From Primula veris (Eukaryota > Streptophyta > Magnoliopsida > Ericales > Primulaceae), in assembly GCA_963682055.1 (NCBI GenBank), contig OY821740.1, forward strand, positions 31,202,795 through 31,266,794: a DNA stretch of 64,000 bases, in the 5' to 3' direction. This document shows positions 21,900 through 32,577 of the stretch, piece by piece. Position numbers and translations under genes: made by a program. Position 1 is the first letter of the stretch. Each line of letters begins with the position of its first letter. The notes beneath the pieces were generated by a model. It was not told the origin of the DNA, did not search any database, and worked only from the letters and a program-made list of their open reading frames with translations.

Positions 21900-23550
21900 T
21901 CTGAGGTGGATATTAAGAGGAGTAATATGGAACGTTTTTTTGGTTTTTGTAATTAGTTAATTTAATTGACGGTTTTGAAAATGATTATCTGTGAATGTGG
22001 TGCCATCTTCACTCCCAGTACGGCATCATAATTCATATCAAACAGTAAATCTGTTTATTATTATTTTTAATTAACGTGGGTTGACTCACTGCTGAATTTT
22101 TTATGTATTAAGGTCTGGCCGAAACGGCCTTATTACAAATGGAAGATCCATGACCGAGAAATACGAAGAAAAACATAACAAAAAGAACATCATATAAAGA
22201 CCCCATCCTGATTGCCACGAAGTCGCATTCTCGACCCCATCCTCCTGTATTCAAATCCACAGACGAATGATACCACAAGTTAAATCTATTTGTATAACTT
22301 TTAAGAAACGCCTTAACCATTCGCCATTTATCACTTATCAATTTTTACTACGACGACTCCCAAACATGATCTGAAGACGTGGATCTTACTATAGTACGTA
22401 TTATATCTAAGCGCTTTAAAAAAGCGATTTATACATTCCACTAAACTTACACTCATATTTGTCGGCAGTCTATTTAGTTATTTATCTTTTTCCACGGTAG
22501 AAATTTTGGTACAAATATTCCCCATTACTACAATTATCACGTGATGTAATGTGCAAAGCGTAATTTTCAATATTATTGTTTACGCACACAACTCCTTGGC
22601 TTTTACTCCCTACTGATGATGTGAAAATGCATTACTTGATGTGGTGTTAAGTTTTCGCTCATAGAGGATATAGAGATTGAAGGCCTAAGTACAAAAATTT
22701 ACCAAAATCCTCACTTTTGAACGAACTAATAATTAGAACCCAAGCAAGTTCAACATAAACATTAAAGATCTCATGACAGTGAGACGTGAAAATAAGACTA
22801 TTGTCGGCTTTAATGTTTTGCTTAGTGTTTAAAAAATTCTATATCCCGTTTGGAAGGATATTTTTCCATGCTCTAAAATCTGATTTTAGTACGAAATCGC
22901 AAGTCATGATCAGTTTATATCATTTGGAGCCGTCTTTTTACACATTAAAAATTCTTTTTTCATTGAAAAAACGTAATTCAGAGTTATATACGGATCGTAA
23001 TTCAGAGTTACTGTTTTGACCGTTGCCCTTTTTTTTTAATTTTTCTTTTTAAAATTAATAAAATTGTAAAAAAAAATCAGAAAAAAATCCTAAATGTATA
23101 AAATTTAGTTATACTAGTTAGAAAAAGAGTACACAATTTACAAAGTTGTTATTTTGTTTTTTATTGATGTTTTTGACTTTTTTTGCTCTATTTTAAAAAT
23201 AAATAAAAATATATCAAAACAATGTGAATGATCTAATAAAGTTACAAAGTTAAAAATTATTAAAAAATCTATTTTTGATTTTGATTTTGATTTTGATTTT
23301 TCCTATTATTTTAAAAAAAATACCAAAAATATTCAACAATTCAATAAAAAAATGACTCTGTAAATTTTGAAACTCAGTTTATAAATTCTTTAACCATTTT
23401 TTTCTACTTTAACATTTTTCGGATACTTTTTTTATATATTTCAAAAATAGAGCAAAAAAGTCGGAAAAAATCAATAAGAAAAATGACATTGTAAATTTTT
23501 AATAAGCTTATAATTTGAACAATTGTGAACACCCCCTTTGATTATTTTTT
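21900..23550. other. AT-rich spacer with a hexanucleotide microsatellite
   Basis: No gene recognised. A palindromic GGCCG-AAA-CGGCC lies at about 22118-22130. A (TTTTGA)n run sits near 23271-23300, inside T- and A-rich low-complexity sequence at 23030-23520. Confidence 0.4.
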
Positions 23551-23555
23551 CACTT

Positions 23556-24700
23556 CTAGGATAGCATATTTTGCATATGACTGGAGAAGAAAATAATTTT
23601 AAATATCAGTTGCAACGCTGATGTTATGTGATTCCGTCTGTAATTTACTTTGTTTCTAGGATAGCATTTTTTTTTTGAATAGCTGGAGAAGTGAAACTTG
23701 TTGATTGTCAGTTGCAAATCTTTTTTTTCTATGTGATTACCTTTTGTTGTCAAATTTGCATCTAGGAGAGCATATTTTGTATATGGCTGGAGATGCTTTT
23801 TTATCAACTTAGTTGCAAAGCTACTATTACCTTTCTAGTTTATAAGCAGTGCTCTTCTAAGAAAGCATATTTTGTGTATGGCTGGAGAAATTTTTTCCTT
23901 TTAAACTTATAGCTGAAAAGCTTTAATGTTATAAACTTTTATGGTCTTTAATTTTGGTTTTCTAAGATAGCATTTTGTGTGAATGGTTGGAGATTTCAAA
24001 ATTTTTGGACTAGATAGTTGCAAAGCTATCTTGGTAGTTAGAGAAATGATATATGCACAGAATGAGTTGCACAGTATATACACATAATGGGTAGGTGGAA
24101 TATAATGATAGGTGATATGTAAATAGCGGTAGGGTCCAATTTGACTTTTCTATTATGTAATTAGTCATTATGTACACCATTATGTGTATTTCATTATGTG
24201 CATATAGTATTACTCTGGTAGTTATTATCTCTTAGTTTGAATATACGTTTTCTAAGATAGCATAATGTGTATATGGTTTGAGATTTCATCTGTCAGTTGT
24301 AAAACTATGCCCCGCTTATTCTTCTCCTGTCATTTATTTGTTCTTCAAATATAGCATTTTCTATAAATGGCTGAAGAAGTTTAAATATTTGGTTGAACAG
24401 TTGTAAAGCTGTTGGTTTGTTGTGACTACACTCTCTTTGGGATTTTTAAATAAGGTTTCTTTTTTCAAATGGTTTGCAGCTACTTTGTGTTGGTTGTTTT
24501 TCAGTGTTACTTGACTCTATTTTGGCTTCTAAAATGGCTCATAAGTTGGAGAACTTGATTTTCTTGATTGACAGTTGCAAAGCTGCATCTTAGTGATCTC
24601 CCCCTTTTCCTGTTTTAATCTTTCTTCTAGGATAGCATTTTTGTGTAAAATGGCTGGAGATTTTAAATTTTACCACTTTAACAGTTGCAAATCTGTTGGT
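23556..24700 (+). repeat. Degenerate array of about nine ~100-bp units
   Basis: Units begin at about 23556, 23656, 23762, 23857, 23962, 24252, 24344, 24538 and 24627. Each has TTCTAGGATAGCAT, a few T/G bases, ATGGCTGGAGA, 20-35 variable bases, then CAGTTGCAAAGCTG, in which CAG and CTG (extended to AACAG and CTGTT in the last units) can pair around TTGCAAAG. Spacing is 90-106 bases once a MITE (24040-24216) and one decayed unit are allowed for. Each unit begins with a pyrimidine run and TAG that looks like a 3' splice site. Function unknown. Copy B: 50297-51441. Confidence 0.7.
24033..24223. mobile_element. MITE with ~25-bp terminal inverted repeats
   Basis: The element at 24040-24216 (177 bp) begins AGAGAAATGATATATGCAC; its other end is the near-perfect inverse (GTGCATATAGTATTACTCT), about 21 of 25 matching. 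GGTAGTT is duplicated at 24033-24039 and 24217-24223. It interrupts the fifth unit of the ~100-bp array. Copy B: 50774-50964. Confidence 0.8.
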
Positions 24701-24719
24701 CAAAATAGCCTTTGTGCCT

Positions 24720-25426
24720 TTTAGACTTTCTGTTCTTTCTTATTTTTTCTGGTTGCAGAAGAATAGATTGTAAGAAGACTGAAAGTTTTTTGCTGTTAAT
24801 TAAGAACCATGCCTTTAAAGATCGTTTTTTGACACTCTCTTGGGTGTTTCTTTCGAAAAGTTATTGGTGATTGTTTCTGAAGATATGAAGGTTCAGTTTT
24901 TAAAGAGAATGTTTCTGAATTATAAGCTTTTCATTATTGATGTTTTATCTTCTAAAAGCTTCATTTTCTTTTGTTAAAAGCAGGTTTTTATAGCCTAAGC
25001 TTTGTATGCTCCCCTTTTTAGCTTTTAATGTTGATAGATTTGGTCGGAATAGTCAACGTGAGGGATTAGCTCACGAGGTGTTACTCTTTGTTTCAATAAA
25101 AGTTTGCTGGTATTGATTAAAATATATATATAAATAACATAGCCCAGAAATTAACAATTATTTTAAGGCCGCCAAAGTGCTCTCACTTTTTTAGAAAAAA
25201 ATCCCAAAACTTTCAATAATTATCCAAATATTTAAAATTCGAAAATAATTTCAAAAAATTTAAATTTTCAAGAACTAACTATTTATTTTAAAAAAAAAAA
25301 AAGACAACCCAAGACATGACGCATAACGTGTGCCTATATTTACTAGTATATACATTTAATTATATGCAGAGTGGTTGACAGTTTCCCTACTAAACAAAGG
25401 TAAAAGGTTATACTCATACATATGGT
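24720..25426. other. Transcript-end-like sequence after the array
   Basis: TTTTTTCTGGTTGCAG at about 24743-24758 is a good plant acceptor. CGTGAGGGATTAGCTCACG (25058-25076) is a hairpin, and AATAAA follows at about 25097. Together this resembles the 3' end of a transcript, possibly non-coding or the tail of an old retroelement. No reading frame. AT-rich after 25120. Confidence 0.3.
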
Positions 25427-25957
25427 CAGGGACGTAATTAGAAGCCAATATGTAGTGGACCATAGAAAAAATATTGCTATTAGAATTTTAAGAAAAAAAT
25501 GCTTTAGAGTACCCAAAAACCGAGTTCAAATGCTCAATGTTAATGCTTAAAAAAAGACAAGATGATCATTGTGAAAAACACCGTGAATTTGACACATAAA
25601 ATGATTTTTATTTTGCTAACATTAAAAGAAAAGACTAAAATAATGTTAATTTTGTCTTTATCTATGAAAAATATGATATTATTGAATAATACGAGAAACG
25701 AATGGCCAATCCTGTCATTAGCTGAATATAAAAAGAGACAAAAAGAATTAAATGTTATGTCTAACGGTTGAACCAATAACCTATTAAAGAATTTGAAGAG
25801 TATACCAATCTAGCTAAGTACATATATATGTATCAAGCTGGACTATTAAAACCTATAACATAATATTATTTCAAAATTCTCATATAAAAAAATATTTTTT
25901 AAAATTTTCGGGGTGGCGGTGGCCCTCGGACCCCCTAAATTCGGCCCTACATATGAT
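25419..25957. mobile_element. hAT-like MITE in the flank upstream of copy B
   Basis: The element at 25427-25949 starts CAGGGACGTAATTAG and ends CTAAATTCGGCCCTA. CATATGGT (25419-25426) and CATATGAT (25950-25957) are a 7-of-8 target duplication. The related flank at about 5028-5042 (ACTAATATATATGATG) is an unoccupied site, which supports the boundaries. Internal sequence is non-coding. Confidence 0.7.
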
Positions 25958-26736
25958 GTTAATTGTTGCGAGACATATCTAAGTCTACTCGTCCCAATTT
26001 AGCCGGTATTCTTTGTGTAGTTGTGATTCTCTTTTGATATTTGTAATTTGTATCAACCTGATACTAGGAGTGCATTTTGTGGATCAATGACTTGCATTTC
26101 GCCTTGAAAATTGTTCACAACTCAAAAAGATATATGCATTTAATCGTTCACAACTCAAAAGGATATATGCATTTAATCTACGACATGATTGTTGACAAGG
26201 ATATATGTACCTTTTTTGTCGGTCTCAATTGAAAGATACTTAATTGGGCCAAAGTTTTGTCTTGATTTTCATTGCAATTAGCAAAAATTATTAGGAGGGT
26301 AAAGCAACATAAATGTTCTTCTTTTTTAGCTGGTACAATAATTTTTATTTGCCATTTTTTCTAGGAACTCATCATTGGTTGTACGTGCATGCAAAAAATT
26401 GTTCGAGATTTCTAACGTTTCGTTTGTCGTCTATTCAGGACAAATATGCAATAGATCCATCATTTATTTACAAATGTTTTTTTTTGCCTGATTGAATTTA
26501 TATTTCCAATTATTTCCGGCATTTACGAACAATTATTGTTGGTGAATTAATAATTACCTGTGCATCATATGTCTTTTGACCTGATGTTGGTGAATTAATA
26601 ATTACCTGTGCATCATATGTCTTTTGACCACATCAGGGTGGATGATTAATAATTTTTTTAAATCACGGAAAGAAATGTATGTAATCTTTGACATCGGTTA
26701 TGAATCAACCTTATCATGTTATTAATTCAAGAAGGT
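25958..26736. other. Upstream flank of NF-YB copy B
   Basis: Diverged duplicate of 5040-5585. It contains a tandem copy of GTTCACAACTCAAAA-GATATATGCATTTAATC (about 26115-26180) and a 48-bp tandem duplication (26538-26585 and 26586-26629) that is single in the equivalent place before copy C. It joins the next unit at 26737. Confidence 0.6.
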
Positions 26737-26942
26737 TAAAATTATAATGCATGTCGTAATTTATATCATTATTCAGTTGATCACATTAAATGAACAAGAT
26801 TCTGGATGATTGTCATTGACCTATTTTCTAAACAAACAACGTTATTGAATGAATTTAACCTATAAATAAATCCAACTTTACACCAGGAAGGCCATAAGTA
26901 ATACTACACATTTGAAGGTAGTATTTACTAAAGAAGCGTACA

Positions 26943-27000
26943 ATGGAACCGGGACAAGGTTGCCAAGGGGGAATCCAAAAACAATTTGTGGGCATTTCCG
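26943..27000 (+). CDS. Candidate first coding exon of NF-YB copy B
   Basis: Identical to 207-264, with TATA box at 26861-26868, donor GTAAGT at 27001 and acceptor at 28279-28280 keeping frame into ATG 28295. Its use is inferred. Confidence 0.5.
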
Positions 27001-28294
27001 GTAAGTTTTTTTTATAAATATTCCGCACTTTATTAACCTGAAATAATTTTTTTCTTTTTCTTTAAATAATATATACTGAATTACACTTTCTTTCTTGTAC
27101 TCATGATGTGAAATCTATGCTTGAAATATCTGATAAGAAATTTCAATTTTCTAATGATGCATAATGTTTAATTTTTTATATATGCTTATAAAGAGGGACA
27201 GTACCATGATCTATAAATCTTGGTAAAACCGATTTTTTTTTTCCACCTATTTGAGTTTTTCCCCATAAGATTTAGTTTTGTCAAACTTATGAGTTTATAT
27301 ATTGGGATACATCAGATCCTCTGTATAAAAATACTGCATATATGAATAAACTCTATAGAGTAATAAAAAATTTCAGATCAAATTCGGTATCAATTATAAT
27401 AAATAAGAATAAACTCCACACTATCATACTCCATCAATTTTTGAGGTCATGCCTTAATAAAATTTACCTCTATATAATAAGAAATGACATAAGAGTTCTA
27501 GAATAATATATACGTCGTTTCTATGCTACATTATATATCGTTGAGTATTTACACATGTAAAGAAATTATTATATAAAATTTAGATAAATTTTCATGTTTT
27601 TGAATACATCATAGTGTACTCGATTTTCCAAATAATTATGTATTTAATTAAACTTTCTTAACTTTATGAGTTTAGGATATTCATGATTTTCTAACTCTAT
27701 TGGATTTATGTGGTTAAAGTAAAAATATGCACTTGTATTCTAAATATTTGTGTTATTTAGTTAAACAATATATACATGTATATTTATTATACAAAATATT
27801 GATTTAAATAATTTTATATTTTTTATATATGAACTTCCTCTGAGTAATAACGTCTATATAGTAATAACTTTTCTAAGTATCGAACTTACCACTATAAAGA
27901 AGTTCTACTATACATCACTACTTATTGAATGCTTTCCCATTTCATTTTTGTTGATAAAGAAAGTAGAAACAAAGGTAGATCATCCTAAATTCAGACGAGG
28001 CTAACTATAAAAATTAAAGGGAGATTACTAGCTAGCACTGTCAATAGTAATTAACTGCTAATTTGAGCGAGTAAAAACTAACGTGTTAGTGACAGATTTC
28101 GGCATCCTTCTCAATCGTCCAAACCCTTCTCATAGTTATGTTTTATTCTTATTTGTAAAGCAATAATATTTTTTTCTTATGGGTCCTGTTTATGTTAAAA
28201 GCTCGTCAATAAAATTATATTTCATCTTTTTCAAAAATTTTAACCAAATCTGGGTTTTTATTTTTTATAATTATGAATAGAAAATGAAAACCTT

Positions 28295-29414
28295 ATGGCC
28301 CCCGTTGAGAGCGCTACCATTGATCAGAACCCTGCTCCTGATAGCTCGGAAGATATCTTCCTACCAGCAGCATCGGTGCGCCGTATCATGAAAGAGATCC
28401 TACCATTTGATGCAAAAGTCACGAAAGAAGCGAAGGAGGCAATGCAAGCGTGCGGCATCCAGTTCATCCGGTGGGTGATGCACAATGCTCATACACACTG
28501 CCAGAAAGAAACCCGCACCCGGGTTACCGCTGAAGACATTATATTTACACTTAAAGAACTGGGTTTTGATGACTACGACCGTATATTGACCCTTTTCCTC
28601 AAAAGGTAATATTAACTTATGTAATTATAAATTTCTAAGAATGTAAAGGGTTCATTTGGACATGTGCACCCGATACGAGTGACTTAGGTCTCAAACATTG
28701 GGATTCGTTGTAATTAACCGCCTTTAATGTTCAATACTTCAATGTGATCATCACCTCTTTTCCGAGTCCTTAATTTAGGGACATGTCACCTAAAATGTGA
28801 AAATTGATAAGTCTTAGTAGAATTAAATAAGGTTGATGATGGTTGAACACAAGGATTATCCTAAAATAACACTAAAGCATAACTCTTTAGGGTTTTGAGA
28901 AAAAAGAAAGAAGGCCAATCAAAGATTTATAACTCTAACTGGTGGCTACAAGGTCTAACGAATTTGTTTATTTATTTGGTTCACACCTTTTTCTTCTATA
29001 TTGTTGTACAATTTTAGTCCTCTTGAACAGTTAAAAAACATGTTTTATCTAGTTTTATTGCCAGAAAAGATACAATTTTAACTTTTATGCTCGATAAACC
29101 AAAATCGATTTGATTTGAAGACGTAGAAGGGATACCAGTCTTATTGAGAGTGACATTATTATTTCTTTCCTTTTAGATACCGTGAATCGAAGGAGGGAAA
29201 ACAAAGCACAAATGATGAAGGACTGAATGTAATGAATCCCTTCGGCCAATCACCTCCTGGTATGTTTCCCCCCGTGACTTTTGGGTTTATCCCCCAATAC
29301 ATGCCTCACATGCCTGCACCCGGTCCAAGTGGAGTTCCACAAGAAGGCGTGAACATTAACCATGTTTATGAAGTCCCTTCAAGCTCATCCTCAGGCAACA
29401 CTCGCCCAGTGTAA
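28295..29414 (+). CDS. NF-YB-like histone-fold transcription factor subunit, copy B
   Basis: Exons 28295-28605 and 29177-29414, with a 571-base intron. Coding sequence is identical to copy A, so the same domain reading applies: histone fold at about residues 19-107 of 182, cysteines C53 and C69, K44 at the LEC1 Asp position, Pro/Met-rich tail. The promoter, first exon and 3' UTR are also intact. With A it gives two apparently equal gene doses. A mis-assembled false duplication cannot be excluded from sequence alone. Confidence 0.9.
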
Positions 29415-29599
29415 AAGGGCAAATAATATTAAGGCAATCTAGAAATCCATTTCTCCCGACCCAGCTTTGATGTTTAGTTGGTTTTACAGGCCTTTAATTT
29501 TCGTTTTCCGTTTTTTTTTTTTTTGTCTGAAAAGCTTTAAGCATGGAGAACTATGGTTTTTATTTTCATGAATGAATTTCTTCCATTTTCCATAATAAA

Positions 29600-31364
29600 A
29601 TTCCAGATTGCTATTGTTACATGGTTGTTATATTTTAGCTAGATTGCTCTTTGATTATAAGGTTGATGAATGATGAAAGTTCTTTACAATGAATACACCT
29701 TAAGAAGTGCTAAATATACTTTTAAAAAAAGGGCTAAATATATAGAAAGAAAATCTTATATTTTCATTTCACCCTTCCCCTGATCTATGGACTTTTCTTT
29801 TCAGTGTGTTATTTTGTCTAGATTTCTTTAAATAGAGACCTACTTGAGTACTCCTCCTACGCCCTCCTGCTACGCCCTTTAACATCACAGCCTGTATCCC
29901 GCCGTGTCATGTAGTAAAAAACAATTAATATATATATGGTGATATGGGGTGTTAAATTTATAAGATTAATTGAGAAATCTCTATTGTCACATGTGTTAGC
30001 TTATTAGGTGCTCTTGATCATGAGGTTGATGTTAGTTCTTTTCAGGCCTGAGTTTCCTTTTCATCAACCTTAGTTTCATGTTGATGTTAGTTCTTTTGAG
30101 TACTAAGGCCGTCTAAAAAACCCAAAACCTGAAAACCGTACCGTAAAAACAAAAAAATCGTAAGAACCAACCCGTCACAGAACTGTTTTTAGGTCTAGCC
30201 AATCCGACTCAACCAGTTTTAGGGTTGGGTATAATTTTCAACTCTATACCGCAAAACCAATTACTTGTAGAACCGACCCTTGAAAGCACAATATATACCC
30301 ATATTTTGATATTTTTTTTTTACATATTATTATTATTCTAATAGTCACGTGTATTTATAAATTTACTAGCACGAGTGCCCACGCAAGGCGTGGGATTCAG
30401 ATCTTAATTCTATTGCTCATGCGTTGTTCTACTTAACAAATCTTCAAAGGTAATGGAATTAACTAAGAAGTAATGCAACAACTTTACAGAACTTGGAGTT
30501 TACTAAAATAGCAAGAGTGCTTTCTATTCTAAAATCTGAGTGTGTATTTTTCCATATCAATGCACAACTTAAGGTGTATGCCGTCAAATAAATTTACAGC
30601 AATTGACTTTTGAGAAACAAGGCTACCCATACAATGTCTTGTGTGCTATATATCGGGAATCACCTTCTTTAGTCTCAAGGTGACCATGAACGATTTTTAC
30701 AGATCCGATATCATGACAATTATGTCACATCATATTCTACGCATTAAGTCTCTGTACTACTATGAGTCATGTTCTTGTCATGATTAAAATGCAGCATCGA
30801 CGTAGGCATGGATCTGCATGTGAATTGTGAAGTATTATCTATGATCTAATTTATTAAACTACCATCAAAATAACAACGGTATAAGAAAGTAACAGAAACA
30901 GATGTTTAAGTGTTTGTAAATGGACCGGAGCTCGAGCAAATGCTAAGAAGTTATCAATGTTCGGAGATTCTGAGAAGATAGAAGTAATAAAACATCTTGA
31001 AAATAATGATGCTGCCTCCCTTTGAGCTTTACTTTACCATATATTATTGCCGTAGGTGTAAAGGTGAAAAAGAAATCCCTACTAATTAAACAGCTACACA
31101 CCGATATTGGGGATCAGAGCCGGCCCTTGTGTGAGCCATAAGACCCTTTTACCTTAGGTGCCGGCCCTTTTGGAGGCGCCGTTTTTTTCTTTTGGAATAG
31201 TGCTTATGAAAAGAAACTCATATATATGATTTTTTTACTGCATTTATAAATAGCAGTAATGATTTATCAACTCAACGGTTAAGACTAAGACTACTGCAAA
31301 CTTGTTTGAGCTTCAAGTAATGAATGACTGGTTGTGATAGAGTTTATACAATTAATCAATACTT
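29600..31364. other. 3' flank of NF-YB copy B
   Basis: As in unit A at 2864-4628, including the Helitron-like 3' terminus at 30366-30394. No gene. Confidence 0.5.
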
Positions 31365-31372
31365 ATAGCCAG

Positions 31373-31394
31373 CAGGGGCGGATCTTTGTATGCG

Positions 31395-31429
<35 letters not shown>

Positions 31430-31707
31430 ACACACACACACACACACACACACATCCAGAACAAGAATTTAAAAATATTTTTTTTTTCAGTTTTTTTAAG
31501 TGTCTGTACATATAACTCTTTCGAATCTTTTTACCTTTGCTTTTTTTAATTTATATTGTTTATACGAAATTATATTCATTACTTTTACTATAATCTATAT
31601 TTTTACTACTTACATTCCGATAGACTTTGGGACAAAAATTAAATATTAAAAAAATAAAAACTTTCTTAATTCCGCCCCCATTCGTTTAGACTCAGGATCC
31701 GTCCATG
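31373..31707. mobile_element. hAT-like MITE with poly-C tract, unit B
   Basis: Duplicate of 4637-4970, with 32 C instead of 31. A proline-rich open frame across it (31334-31549) is an artefact of the C-run. Confidence 0.5.
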
Positions 31708-32577
31708 ATATCCAAATGGTTATGCAGAGTGGTTGACAGTTTCTTTAGTAGCCAAAGGCTGCACTAATATATATGATGTTGAATATTGTTGGGAGATAAT
31801 CTACGTTTACTTGTCTTAATTCAACCATTATTCTTGGTGTAGTTGTGAGTTTATTTTGGTGTTTATAATTTGTATAAACCAATAATCCATTTTGTCGATC
31901 AATGACCTGCTTTTGGTCTTGAAAATTGTTCACAAGTCAGAAGAATGTATGCATTTCATCCACGACATGATTTTTGACATGGATATGTGTATACCTCTTT
32001 TGTCGGTCTCAGTTGGAAGATAATTAATTTGTCAAAATTTTGTCTTGATCTTCATTGCAATGTGAAAAATTGTTATGTGGGTAAAGCAACATATTGTTTA
32101 TTCTTTTATTTTTTAAGTGATACGATCGTGTTTTCAGAAACTCCTCATGAGTTATGCATGCGAATTTTTTTCCAATATTTGTAACATTCCGGTTGTCGTC
32201 TATTGAGGACAGATATGCAGTAGATCCGTCATTTATTTACAAATGTTTTTTTTTTCTGATTAAATTTATATATCCAATTAATTTCCGGCATTTGTGAACA
32301 ATTACAGTTGGGGAATTAATAATTATGGATATTCTATATTTTTTTAAAATAAACAGTGGGAATTCCCACAAATTTATTAATAAACCAAGTGGAAAAGAGT
32401 CATTATTACAAACTAACGCTGAATACAGCAAACCGACAAAAACTGTAGGACTAAAATGAATAATCTGAAACTATTAACACGCGTCCCTTATCTAACTCTA
32501 CTGTAACCCTTCATTTTCTGAAAACCTTCCTTTCTTCTTTAGAGAGAGACCATCTCTTTTCTTCATCCCCAACAAAC

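Noticed and set aside
23556..24700. CRISPR array, tRNA cluster or C/D snoRNA cluster
   Set aside because: Eukaryotic context, degenerate units, no tRNA A/B boxes, and no regular RTGATGA/CTGA boxes at unit ends.
31334..31549. Proline- and histidine-rich open frame across the poly-C/(AC)n tract
   Set aside because: It exists only because of the homopolymer and dinucleotide run in a MITE; unit A lacks it owing to one C.
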